Shown one piece after another: positions 1 to 10,860 of a DNA stretch of 64,000 nt. The DNA is from Persicaria tinctoria (taxonomy: Eukaryota; Streptophyta; Magnoliopsida; Caryophyllales; Polygonaceae). The position numbers and the translations under genes were made by a program. Within the stretch, counting starts at the first letter, position 1. Every line of letters begins with the position of its first letter. The stretch is from assembly GCA_037127255.1 (NCBI GenBank), contig JBANSL010000004.1:21583967-21647966 (forward strand), in the 5' to 3' direction. The notes under the pieces are model-generated. The model was not told the DNA's origin. It made no database searches and saw only the letters and a program-made list of their open reading frames with translations.

Positions 1-3000
1 CTAGTGCGGCGGTTAGTTCATATCTATTGTGGCGGTTTTCTTATCTAATGTGGCGGTTTTTTATTTACAAAAATATAAAAAAAAATACGTTTTTAGCCCG
101 GATTCAGCAGACCCGGGCTAAAAAGTCCAACGTTTTTAAAAAAATTAATAGAATGCACCATATTCTTTGGTGCATTCTAATAGTCAGAAATTTGAGCCTT
201 TTTTTTTTCATTGACCTGTTTGTGCCTACAATCAATCACATATTAAACATGAAAATTTTCCCTCAAATTCAAACAAATCATGGTATATAACTTCATAATT
301 CGCATTAATCAAATACCACACAATCAAGTTAATCAAAACAACGTCTCTACACCATAAAGATATCCATCCAGCAACAAATCAGATTCAAATCAAATCAAAG
401 TAATAGCTTTAACCTAAACTACAATCCAGAACCTAAAACTGATTTGGGAAAATAGATCCATGAAGTAACTGAGAAGAACCAGAAATGAAGGTTGACTAGC
501 CAGCCTGCAAAAGCTCCAACCAGAAATCATTCGTATGAACCGATCCCCATGATCTGCTCTGGTCATCTGATGGAGTAACTGAGAGAATTACTGATGTAAA
601 GGAGCAAGCTGCTGATAGCCATAAAAGCTTTTCCTTTTTGGCAATCTGCAATTCAGAAAACACACAAATATATGATACAATTCAGTTCCCACGTCTCAAA
701 ACCGACAACTAGGTGTTATACAAAAGTCACGCCCTACCCAGGAGTCGCGTATTCGACATCCTGAGATCGGATTTCATATCATGGACAAGCTCAACAGTCA
801 TGCAATGCAGTGCAAGATTTTCATCCCGTTCTACATGAAGTCATGCAATGCAATGCAAGACTTTCATCCCATTATGTATTCTCCCTAAGACTATCATTTT
901 TACAAAACGAAAATAAATAACTCTCCCTAAGACTATCATTTTTACAAAACGAGGCATATCGAAAACATTCTAGCATTATATACTAAAGTAAGTTAGCATA
1001 GAGATTTGTTTTCATTGAATGAAGACTTACCTGGACAATTTTCTACTATTAACAGAAAAGGCCTTGGCACATCAGCTACATTCATCTCAATCCTAGAAAG
1101 TATCATTATTCGCCTAAAGGCTAAAACATTAGATCTTAGGAAAAAAAAAAAACAGGGTAGATGATACTGACAATGAACGTTAAGAAAATAGGGGGAAAAG
1201 CCAACACCAAAACAAAGTCTTTAGAAATGGAAAAGTTTCATAAATTGAAAGTACCAAACACCAATGTAATAAAATAACACGAGTACGTCCTGTTTCATAT
1301 CATTAAGCATCATCTTCTAACTGGAGCAACAATGGTCACTCTCCTTGTGCTTCTATATGAATCAAAGAAAAACCAACTAACCTTGACTGAAATGGCATGT
1401 GTAATAACTTGCATTGCACTGGTGTCTCCACCAGAATTGAACTTGAATAAGAACTTGCATTGCACTGGTGTGATTATTGTCTTCTGAGAAGAAACATGTA
1501 GCAGGATTTTCAAATAATCTATTTAGAATAAACCTATTTAAAAATGAGAATTACACAATATATTATTCAAAATTGAGGGAATGAAAAAATATTTTATCAA
1601 AACAAACCTATCCTTTATGTGGATAAGAACTTTACCAGCCTAATCTCTTGCCTTCATCTTCATGTCAAACAAAAATCGATAACTCATGTTTCGGCTTACA
1701 TGAACAACTGATTGTTCAACTTCGAGTTGACTTACTAGGATAAATTATAATGCATCATAAAATTTACCACTCACTTAAATTGCCCATACATATAAATACA
1801 ACACAAGTGGGTCATCTTTAAAGGTTCAAACTTCAAACAAAAGCTGGGTTTGCTAATAAAAATTATTTTTATAATTGAAGATAAGTGTAGTATGTAGCAT
1901 GTTTTAGTCTAGACTATACCAAAATTAGAGTGATAAAATAATTGTTCAAGGTAAAATGCAAAGGCGCGTAAGAGGGTAAGAGCACGCAGTTTAATTTAGG
2001 AAGAAAAAGACTAATTGTTTTCTTAATCTTTAGCCTAGTTACCATGATAGGAATCCAACAACTAGGAAAAACTTAATACTCTCCCAGCTCATGGATGTCT
2101 TATTTAGAGATCCTAAATCCTTTCCTGACTTCACATTAACAATATTAATCAACACCATTCAACTACGGTAAAACATAATACACACACAAAATTCCCAAGT
2201 CATTCCGTTCCGGCGAGCACTCACAGCACACCACAAACAATGCTACAATCTCATAAAACTAATTCATTATCGATCAGAAAAGAGATAAAAAAAGGCATTG
2301 AGATTGAAATCAAAAAGGAAAAAACCATTGGATTCGACTTATTATTATTGAATCTATTTTGAAATTGAGATGAAATTAGAAAACTAGGTATAAACCCTAG
2401 AAATTGAAATTAGAGATCAATTCTCTACCTGTGACACCTCATAAGCTACCACAATCTTGACATTCAACAACGTTGGAATTTTCGCATACTAACGGGATGT
2501 TCTCTCCCATTTCTGAAATTGTGAGATCTCCTTTGTAAATCAAACAAACGTTGGTGAGCTCTTCGGACCAAATCGCCGACACCGACTCGACGGATCTAGA
2601 TCTCCGCCTCTTGCATCCTCGTCTTCTTCTCCATATCTTGCATCCTCATCTTCATCACACGCGTTACCAGAACTGTAATCCCTCTCTATGACTCGACAAT
2701 TGGAATATAAATTGAAAGAAAAGTATGAGAGAGATTGAAACCTTGCAGCTGAACGAGCGAAATCTCCGATGAGCTCCGGGATGTGAAAATGGCGATTTGA
2801 GTGAAAAAATGAGGATGAGAGGAGAGAGATTGAAGAAGGATTTGCATTTGGATCTAGGGTTTTCTTTCTCTCTCTCGGCATTTCTCTTTCCCAGGCAAAA
2901 TATATAAAAATCGATTTAATAGGTTCAGTAAAAAGGGTTTTTTTTTAAACCGCCGCAATAGCTTAAAAACCGCCACAATAGGGTCTTTAAAACCGCCACA

Positions 3001-3140
3001 ATAGCCACAATAGGTATTATAGTAATTTATAATCAAAACCGCCACATGAACCGCCACAATAGACTAAACCGCCACAAGAACTGCCACAATAGCTCAACCG
3101 CTGCAATAAAGTGCCACAATAGGCCTTAATTGTAGTAGTG
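1..3140. mobile_element. CACTA (En/Spm) element, right portion
   Basis: The element ends at 3140 with TAGTAGTG, the complement of the CACTACTA terminus of plant CACTA transposons. The last 200 bases (about 2949-3125) hold eight or nine copies of a subterminal motif CCGCCACAATAG and variants. The inverted form, ATTGTGGCGG, occurs at 27-36 and 48-57, so the left terminus should lie just outside the window. Inverted arrays of a short motif next to a CACTA end are the usual transposase-binding architecture. No transposase of the CACTA type is visible, so the copy looks non-autonomous. The 3 bp target duplication cannot be checked because the left end is missing. Confidence 0.8.
496..2881 (-). pseudogene. 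Unidentified multi-exon transcription unit inside the CACTA element
   Basis: Three segments on the minus strand look like exons with proper splice sites. The first (2881-2742) starts MPRERKK, is Ser/Phe-rich and ends at AAG|GTTTCA. An internal 62 bp exon (1092-1031) runs from TTCTAG to CCAG|GTAAGT and reads IEMNVADVPRPFLLIVENCP. The last (645-496) follows TTGCAG, reads 49 residues starting IAKKEKLLWLSAAC and ends with WLELLQAG and a TAG stop. I do not recognise the protein. It may be a captured host gene or the element's own non-transposase gene. Other exons between 1100 and 2700 could not be settled. Function unknown. Confidence 0.4.
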
Positions 3141-3239
3141 CATTCACATGGAAAATAGTAACCAAGGTAAAAGCAAATGAAAGAAAGACAATATCTACAA
3201 GAGAGATTCTCCATGTGATAATATCCAGCTCACCGTCTA

Positions 3240-5046
3240 GCAATTATTAAGATTACAAGCCCCTTCTTCTCGCATGCCAACTTTGAGATCTTCATCTTCA
3301 TAGCCTACTTACAAGTCTTGCTCATTGTTAAGTTCTAAATCCTTCGTTAGTGACTCTATGAAGTATGGGTTCTATGCAATTAGTTAATCAATAAGATAGT
3401 CATATCCCTCTTTGAACAGGTATGGGGTAACTTTAATTTGTATAAAATATTTTGGGATAGAATATGAACTTTCAATTGCATGTCCAAGTAGCTCTCTAAC
3501 TAATTAAGGATGAAACAATGAATGAAGAAACTCTTAATTTTGGACCGTTTTTCTTTTGATATATTGATGAGTATAAAAATACCCTACGGATATGGATTGT
3601 TTTATATCTTTTATGCCGTTTCTTAATCCTCTTATTGGATCTTAAAGTCATTTGTAGTCTTCTTCTGAATAATGATCTTCTGTTAAGATGATCTTGACTA
3701 GGCAGTGTGCAGAGTTGGGTCTTCCTTTATCTATTTCAATAGGAGCACAAGGGACTTCTGCATATTTGATCGACATTGTTATCTTTTGCCCAGGTTGCTA
3801 GTTTTTTAAAGACTCCTTTCTATAAAGGGGTAAAATAGTTATATAAGCGACTGTCGTGCTTGGGGAAAATGAGCATTGGAGCCATACCATACTTCCATGA
3901 CTTTAGAATGTTTCCTTAGTAGTATGATGGTTTAGTGATAAATGTATCTCTCAATCCGACATGGTTGACGAATTGGTAAAGAGTCTCCGGTATTCTCTAA
4001 GGGGATGAGAACGGTGCCTATTTTGAGTTGAATTAAACTTCATAGAAAATTGTAGAAAGTCTCTGAACTTCTATTTTTGTACAACTATCTCCCGGATATT
4101 ATTTGGTAATTATAATAATGTCATAATTATTTCTAATATAAGAAATATTCAAACCATCATGTGTCTTCCATTAAGAAGTCCATGTCGAATTTCTTTTTCG
4201 CGACCTAATTCCTAGTGTTTCATAAATAAATAAATTAGGATGGGTAACCTTTCCTAGTGGAGATCGATTTTTTACTGAAGGATATATACCTCCCTTAGTC
4301 TTGTAGTTGGATGATGTCGTCTATTAATTCTCTTGTTAAATTATTTACTAGAGAATTTTTCTATCCTTACACATGTTCAACAATAAATATGAATTGGTTA
4401 AGGGCTAATTGACAAAATAAGAGCCTCTCATGCGCTTTCATATGATCAAGGTTGTTATATATTTGTAAAACCCTATATTCCATTACAATAAAATTTGAAT
4501 GTGAAAGGTTTGGAAGCTTAGAAGATAATAAAATTTTGAATTTCTTTGTAGACAACAAGAATCTCTTTCTCCATAATAGTGTAATTGCATTTAGATTAGT
4601 TGAAATTTTCACTCCACCTACAAAGTTTATTATCTTGCTTCATATTTAAAACATCACGCCAAGCATAATCGTTAGCATCGTATTCAAGAACTAGTTTATC
4701 ATGCATCTCCATTTGGCAAAGTTAATAAAGCTAGATTCACACAACGTCGTTTCAGTTCTTGAATTATCCTTGTGTTTGGATTAGTCCAATTACAAACTTT
4801 TCTTTATTTAATTTAGCTTATAATGGTCTTATATATAGTTTGGATAAATCCTTTAAAAACAGATGAATTGGTAAGACATCATAAAAATCTTTTTAGTTGC
4901 TTTTTATCTTTTATTTCAATTAAGAGTTTTTTCTATCTTCTCTAAGATATGCTCTTGTAGCAATATTTATCCAACTTTAATCTTTGATCCTATTCATTTT
5001 TTTTTCCGTTTTAAGAGATAATTCCATGATTGATGCATTTTTTTCC

Positions 5047-5083
<37 letters not shown>

Positions 5084-5420
5084 CCAGATATCGATTATTA
5101 ATAACCGTTATTTGGGTTTTTTATTTAAAAAAATTATGGTATCAATTTAGAGATTGATTATTTAAAATCAGATAACGGGTATCTATGTGCCATATAGATC
5201 GGTTTTAAAAAAATTGCCTTAAATCGCAAATAGTACTGCTATTAATATCGCACCAAAAACCGGGGTTCGTGTTGTAAAAAAAAAAAGGGTTTCTATTGCG
5301 ATTTTTGTACTATTGGATCATCCCTATGGATGGTAATTCCATGGTGAGTTATATCTTCAAGACTATGCTTATATTTTTATAAAGTTTTAGAGAAGATTAA
5401 GATATCATCATTTATAGATC
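3240..5420 (-). pseudogene. Decayed endogenous caulimovirid-like copy (RT tail, RNase H, downstream ORF)
   Basis: Read on the minus strand, this stretch matches the copy at 54.8-56.8 kb in the same order. A reverse-transcriptase catalytic motif ending DDILIFSKT lies at about 5420-5390. RNase H remnants containing NNLDHMKAHERLL lie at 4470-4367. A relic of the downstream ORF's acidic C-terminal part lies at about 3420-3300. Many stops and frameshifts interrupt it, and about 270 bp of unrelated AT-rich DNA separates the RT motif from the rest. Coding capacity is lost. Its 3' side ends close to the CACTA terminus at 3140. Assignment to Caulimoviridae rather than a Ty3 retrotransposon rests on the shared layout with the second copy, which has a pararetrovirus-like promoter and no LTR in sight. 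Confidence 0.65.
5040..5312. mobile_element. AT-rich insertion with (TA)n tract inside the caulimovirid-like copy
   Basis: Similarity to the other viral copy breaks off near 5312 and resumes near 5040. The intervening sequence is non-coding, contains (TA)n at about 5048-5081 and ends with GGGTTTCTATTGCGATTTTTG. It is inferred to be a later insertion, probably a small DNA element, but I see no clear terminal inverted repeats or target duplication. Confidence 0.3.
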
Positions 5421-6157
5421 TTGCAAAATTTGTTGGATTATTAGCCTGTGATATTACATGTTTCTGCTCATTCCTATTGCTAAAATCCGAGTTTTGTTGA
5501 GTTCTTGTTGCTATTGAATTATTGATTAAGTTGTTTTCTTCGATAGTGGTGGTCTTGTTCTTAATTTTGATGAGTTGTTGTAGGACCGTCAATAAAAAAA
5601 AAAGCCTTGAGTTTTACCTGATTATCGCAACCTATTGACTCCCTTAAACACATGAAATTTGTCATTTATTTTGGCTAGAGTTTGTTTCCCGTTTGGAGTC
5701 GAATTGGGGTTGTTCGTGCCTAATATTGTTGCTGAATTGCTGTTGGTTATTGTTGGTTCTAAGCAAGCCTAACAATTGTGCTAAAATAGAGAAAAATGGA
5801 GGATTTTAGAGAAAAATACCATTTTTTCTCCCCAATAGATTCTCCAAACATATCTGCAAAATAGAGAGGGATGGAAACAGGGAAAAAAATCTACAAATTA
5901 CAGCAAGAGAATTGATATGTAAAATTCAATGTGCACTCCTCCCTGATTTCTTGCTGAATTTTTAGATGGAATTTGAAGCCTTTTTTGATTTGATTTCTTG
6001 TTGTTTTTTGGGTTGTTGTTTCTGAATTTCTTGCTGAGATTGGTGTTGTTTTTCATCATGGATTTTGAAGCATTATTGTTGAATTTTTTCATCGTGGAAT
6101 CTGATTTCTTGCCACTTTCTTGCTGGATTAAATTGGTTGTTCCTTCTTCATTTGTAG

Positions 6158-7260
6158 ATGAATTTCACAGAGCTTCTAACTAGTGGATCACCCCTCAATA
6201 ATTCTCCTTTCCAATTTGATATTTCATTGAGTCAATATCCTGCTAGCGGTTCCACCTCTGAAGAAACTGACGTCAAAGTTGATGAAGCAACAAATATTGC
6301 CTCTACAAGCCAAAGACCTAAAAAAAATATGCAAGATCGGCCAACTTTACCATCAACGAAGACAAGTTACTTGTATCCGCATGGCTAAATGTGAGATTTG
6401 ACTCGGTCGAAGGATTTGACCAAAAGAAGAGCCAATTCTGGAAAAGAGTCACTCGGTACTTTGATGTGAACAAGACATGGGTAAGTTATCAGAGTGATCA
6501 TTGACTAGGCGTTAGACAACAATCAACATCACCGTGAGTAAGTTTAGTGAACACTACAATCAAGTGCAACACTTGTGTCGAAGTGGTTGCACCGAAGAAG
6601 ATAAGGTACACCCTTATTTCTACATATTATTCTTTAGTGTTTTTGAAATGCACTAGTCACTAATTATATGAATGCACTTGTTTTTTTTTTTATCAATGCC
6701 TCTGGAAATAGTTATTGGAGGCAAAACAAATGTTCAACAAAGTTAAAGGTCGTGCATTTCGGCTAGACCATTGTTGGACAATTATGAGGTTCCAACAAAA
6801 ATGGATGGATAAACATCAACAAATTATTGGGAAGAGAAAGTGCAAGGGTTCATCTACTAAAAACACAGATTCTATAAATTTAGAAGAAGACGAAGAATGT
6901 CCTCCACAACCAGAAAGTTTGAAGCGACCGGTTGGGAGAAAAGCGGCTACAGAAGTGAACAAGAAAGTAAAACTTGGTGAGAGTGCTAACATAGCTTCTA
7001 AAATCCACGTTGAGCTGGAAGAATTGAGGGAAAGGAGATTAGAGAATGACCGGATCAAGTCAGAACACCTCAAGAGTTTGCTTGCTAATGAGTAAAAATA
7101 AGTTACTCTTAGAGAGAAGGAATATGAACTTCAATCTCAAAGTGAGGATGTTAAAATAATGGCCATGGATATCAGTCAGTTGCCGCCTATTCAAGCCGAA
7201 TACTTGTCGAGTCTACAAAGGGAAATCTTGGAAAAAGGGTTGGTGGGAGCGGAAACGAGT
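6158..7260 (+). pseudogene. PIF/Harbinger ORF1-type Myb/SANT-like protein (NAM-associated), broken
   Basis: In PIF/Harbinger elements ORF1 is a DNA-binding accessory protein needed with the transposase. Here the N-terminal part (6158-6388) ends in YLYPHG and a stop. The frame then shifts, and a trihelix-like segment continues with FDQKKSQFWKRVTRYF at about 6417-6465. After a short intron-like gap, 6715-7095 encodes the conserved KVKGRAFRLDHCW core and a charged coiled-coil tail (EELRERRLENDRIKSEHLK), interrupted by TAA at 7093-7095 and then continuing in the same style to about 7250. Such proteins are often annotated as glutathione S-transferase T3-like or NAM-associated in plants. At least one frameshift and one stop make it a pseudogene. 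Confidence 0.7.
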
Positions 7261-7292
7261 AGTCTCTTTATTTTTATATGAACTATAATGTT

Positions 7293-8266
7293 CTATTGTT
7301 TTTCTATATGAACTTGAAGTTTGATTTTTGTCATTTCGCTATGTTGTGTATAATGGACAATTACCATTTCGCTATGTTCTATCGTTTTTCTATGGGAATG
7401 TTTTGTTCGACGATATAGATCATACTCTTCACGCTCATCTTCGACAATCATATTATGCATGATTATGCACGCCATCATAATATGTTTTAGGACATCATTA
7501 TCCCAAAACCTTGTTGGATTCCTCACAATGGCAAAATGCAAAAGAGCGCTCTAACACGTTAATGTCATTGAGAGACCCCGATAATCCAAAAAACGCATTC
7601 CATATATATCCAAAGATCATATGGAGCTACCACTTCTAAAATAATAGTGAGTTCATGAATATGACCAGTTCACTGACCATGCCAAGCAGTTGGACAATTT
7701 TTCCATGTCCAGTGCATACAATCAATGCTACCTAACATCCTATGAAAGCCATGCTCTTCATCAACTGCAAGTACTCATGCAACATCATCTACGTTTCGTC
7801 ACCTCAAGTACTCCTTCCCATATACTTAACCAACTGAAACGACAAACCTTTTTAGAATTTATATTGTTGTGCTCTCACCAGTCTGCACATACTCATATGT
7901 ATAATCGGCCGGAACACCATAAACAAGCATTCGAAAGCAGTTGTTACCTTTTAAAGTGACGACAAACCAAGTCTCCCAACGGCATTCCGCTTTTGAACAA
8001 AATACATATCTTGTCCAACAATAGCATCATGGATGCTTCATTTGGAACCTCCTTCTAAAATACCGAGACCAGTATTTTGGAGGGTCCGCAAAATAGTCTT
8101 GATAAAGCCATTCATGACCACCAATGAGATCACGATCAATAGTAACATGACCTATAATAGAACCACATTGACATCCTGATTGGTTGTTGGAAATACATTC
8201 TTCTTCTATCTGAAGAAGTAATATGTCTTCTTCATAATCGTTATCTATATCTTCATCATCGTTCAT
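7293..8266 (-). pseudogene. PIF/Harbinger transposase (DDE_Tnp_4, HARBI1/ALP1-like), broken
   Basis: Minus-strand remnants run in the order expected for a HARBI1-like transposase. An acidic N-terminus starts MNDDEDIDNDYEED (8266) and leads to YFADPPKYWSRYFRRRF. Around 7740-7675 is the hallmark [16 protein letters not shown], which contains the first catalytic aspartate region. Near 7525-7420 is the C-terminal ARFWD-type segment (NPTRFWDNDVLKHIMMACII, then MHNMIVEDERE). Several stops and frameshifts separate these blocks, so it cannot make an active enzyme. It faces the ORF1 relic, as is common in this superfamily. Confidence 0.75.
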
Positions 8267-8952
8267 GGATGTATCAACTAAATAGCGGCTACTTATATAT
8301 GGAACGTCTATCCATATGAAAAGACATTGTTAAGAGAGGAAGAAAATTACGAAATAGTAAGATATACATAAAAGTGTGACAAAGAATGAATAGATTTGTT
8401 CTATTTATAACAAATGGGAAGTATTTAGAAGTTTAAATGTTAGAAATGTTAGTATATATAATCATTCACGTCAATGAAGTTTAACTTGTTAGAATTAAGT
8501 AAAGTTTAAATGTTAAAATTGTAACAATTTAGTTAAGTAAATGTTAGAACTGTTAGAATTAAGTGAAGTAATGTCATAATTAAGTACAAAATGTTAGAAA
8601 TTAAGTTTAAATGTTAGTAATGTTAGAATTAAGTAAAAAATATTAGCATCACGTTAATGAAGTTTAAATGTTGGCATATAATGTTATAATTAAGTAAAAA
8701 AATGTTAGAAAATACGTTTAAAATATTGATAGAAATGTGAGGCTAAATATTATAATTAAGTTTAAAAGAATTTTTTAGAAATGTAGAATTAAACATCTTT
8801 AATAAATGAATTTATTTATTATAGTGTATAATAAATGTAAAAATCTGTAAAATAGAGAAGTTGCTAGAGTTTCAGTGAATTTTTTTTTATAGATATTTTG
8901 ACATTTTCATCTCTATTTTAGAGATTTTTAGCAAAGTTGTTGGGCTTGCTCT

Positions 8953-9267
8953 TAGAGTAAGCACAACAACATTTGTAAAATAGAAAAAAGGGGAAGTTTT
9001 AGAGAAAAAGTAATTTTTTCACCCAACCGTTTTTGCAAACCCATTTATAAAATAGAGAAATGAAAGGAGAGATGGAAAAAATCTATAAATTTAGAGAAAG
9101 AGGGGTAATCTATAATTTAATGTTTTACTCATTCCTATGTAAAAATTTAATGCTTACCCTTCACCTTGACACCCCTATTCTACATCAACCATCCATTATA
9201 TCCTTTTTTTACCCATTTCTTATAGTGTAAAGATGTAAAATAGAAAAGTCGTTAGAGTTGGAGCTAA
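8953..9267. mobile_element. Small PIF/Harbinger-like MITE abutting the larger element
   Basis: The segment begins TTAGAGTAAGCACAACAACA, closely resembling the terminus of the neighbouring 5759-8952 element, and ends AGAGTTGGAGCTAA, whose complement starts TTAGCTCCAACTC. Both arms share a TAAAATAGA motif. It has no coding sequence and is about 315 bp. It looks like a non-autonomous relative inserted next to, or into, the end of the larger element. Confidence 0.5.
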
Positions 9268-10281
9268 GAAATACATAGATTTTTTTTAAAGCTCTTCCTA
9301 TTTTCCCCTTCTTTAGAAATATCTTCAGTAGTCAACGGACCACGGTCCCGGGTCTCCATGGAGCAGGCCCATATGAATTTTTTTCTTGGCCGATTTGCAT
9401 AACTAGACAAAAAAAAATGTTTGCATAACTAGACATGTACTTTGTTTTTTGGCTAGGGGTAGAAAGTAGTCTAATTTTGCAAATAAAAATGGCAACCGGA
9501 TGGGGGAGTTGCAGGTGAAGGGGAAGGACAGTGTAGCTATCAGTAGTTGTTAGTGACATGTGGCACCAAAAGGCATCATCTGTTCATTTCAGAAAACTGT
9601 ACACTGTCAATCTTACCAATAGAATGAATTGGTCCTACCAATATGCTAAACCTGTCTTTCCATACCTTGAGATATTTTAGAGAGAATCTGGAGGGGATTC
9701 ACTGTAGCTGATTTGGCGGGCTGTTAGTGCAGTTTTGGCGCCAAAACAGGGTTCTTCCTTTGGGGAAATGGGGGAGCATTTATAAGGGGAAAATGCAATG
9801 ATTACATTGATGGGTGTCCCCCAAGAACATATATAAGCTTGAGAGGATGATCTGAAACACCATAACATGCTCTGCAAAAAGTGAGGCAGAGTAGAAGAGA
9901 AGCGGAAAGAACAGGGGAAAATTTGCCCGTTCATCCCAGGAAACAATACAATCCCCATCCTACCAATAGAATATTTCCGTCCTAACAATAGTGTACAACT
10001 GTCCTTTCATATTTGAAAAAGTGCAAGAAGTTTGTCCAGTGGCAGCGGCAACGATGGGTAACTGATCTTGTACATATCCTTTGTAGTTGTTCCTTTTTCT
10101 TATAACAGAACTACCCCAAGATGACGGTTTCACGAGACCAGTTGCAGAGAGTTCGTAATTTATACTCTCTCTTTTTGATCAATTGCATAACTTGCAAATT
10201 AAGATTACAAATTCAAGCGCTATTTTTGCTTCCTGCAAAATTATCACTTTTTGATGGCTAGACGATCATAAGGACCCATTG
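9268..10281. other. Intergenic stretch, no gene recognised
   Basis: I see no supported gene. There is a short direct repeat of TTTGCATAACTAGACA near 9399-9435. The motif CCTACCAATA occurs near 9633 and 9959, the same wording that is repeated in the inverted-repeat element that follows. Confidence 0.4.
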
Positions 10282-10285
10282 AAAA

Positions 10286-10357
10286 TAGTCTATTAGCTCA
10301 ATTGGTAGAGCATTGTGTTTGCACACAAAGATGTGAGTTCGACTCTCACATAGGCTA
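10286..10357 (+). tRNA. tRNA-like sequence, left terminus (probably not a functional tRNA)
   Basis: The 72 nt fold as a cloverleaf. The acceptor arms TAGTCTAT and ATAGGCTA pair over 8 bp with one G-U. The D arm is GCTC/GAGC, and the T arm GTGAG/CTCAC has the loop TTCGACT. A-box (TAGCTCAATTGG) and B-box (GTTCGACTC) matches for RNA polymerase III are present. The anticodon arm is abnormal: TTGTGT and ACACAA form a 6 bp stem closing a 4 nt loop, not 5 bp and 7 nt, so no standard anticodon is displayed. Best read as a tRNA-derived repeat. Confidence 0.45.
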
Positions 10358-10378
10358 ATACGGAGTATGTGTTCATGA

Positions 10379-10650
10379 ATCTCTCTGGACTTATACAATT
10401 ATGAACCTGGCAGAAAATATATATACTAATGGTAGGACAAATTTATGAACATGTTAGGACAAATTCATAAATCTCTCTGAACTTATACGATTATGAACAT
10501 GACAGGAAATATATACACTGGTGGTAGGACAAATCTGTGAACATGATAAGACGAATTCATAAATCTCTCAAGACTTGTATAATTATGAACCTGGTAAGAA
10601 ATATATACATTAGTGGTAGGATACATTTGTGAATCTGGTAGGGACAATTC
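10379..10650 (+). repeat. Three tandem units of about 91 bp in the left arm
   Basis: Units begin at about 10379, 10470 and 10561, each starting AATCTCTC(T/A)(G/A)GACTT and containing ATTATGAAC(C/A)TG and GGTAGGA. Divergent inverted copies lie at about 11210-11420 and 11650-11820. Unit identity is moderate, so the array is not recent. Confidence 0.6.
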
Positions 10651-10733
10651 TCCATTTTCTTTTCCACTGTCTCACTTTCCCCCTTTTCTTTTCGAAGATT
10701 AGGTTTTACTCAATTTTCTTTCTCCAAATGATA

Positions 10734-10860
10734 ATCATGAACTTGTCAGCGATGATTGGGTACTTCTGAGTGTCAATCTCTACTACTTGGATCTTGTCTT
10801 TTAGTGCAACACTAACTTTATCGAGGATAGGGACCATAGCTTGAGATTCATCATCACACA
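10734..10860 (-). pseudogene. Thioredoxin (TRX-y-like) fragment inside the foldback element
   Basis: Minus-strand reading from about 10850 gives DDESQAMVPILDKVSVALKD and then KIQVVEIDTQKYPIIADKF. This resembles the segment just after the catalytic cysteines in plastid thioredoxins of the y/x type (MVPIL...VS..LKDKIQVVKIDTEKYP). The WCGPC active site itself and the C-terminal half are missing, so no thioredoxin can be made. It is a captured fragment of a nuclear gene for a plastid-targeted disulfide reductase. The family call rests on my recall of the motif. Confidence 0.6.

Larger units (their letters stand above)
5759..8952. mobile_element. PIF/Harbinger DNA transposon, decayed but nearly full length
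   Basis: The termini are imperfect inverted repeats. The left end reads GCAAGCCTAACAATTGTGCT (from about 5763); the complement of the right end reads GAGCAAGCCCAACAACTTTGC. The interior holds the two genes typical of PIF/Harbinger in convergent orientation: a Myb/SANT-like accessory ORF on + and a DDE transposase on -. Both are broken. The total of about 3.2 kb fits the superfamily. The usual TTA/TAA target duplication is not cleanly resolved because another element abuts the right end. Confidence 0.8.

Noticed and set aside
7690..7959. 89-codon plus-strand frame
   Set aside because: Opposite-strand shadow of the Harbinger transposase relic with its GSIDCMHW block.
9677..9988. 103-codon minus-strand frame
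   Set aside because: No recognisable motif, no splice context, and in a repeat-rich gap.
10286..10357. A functional tRNA gene
   Set aside because: The anticodon arm has a 4-nt loop, no T-run terminator follows closely, and the same sequence forms the inverted end of a repeat; kept as tRNA-like.
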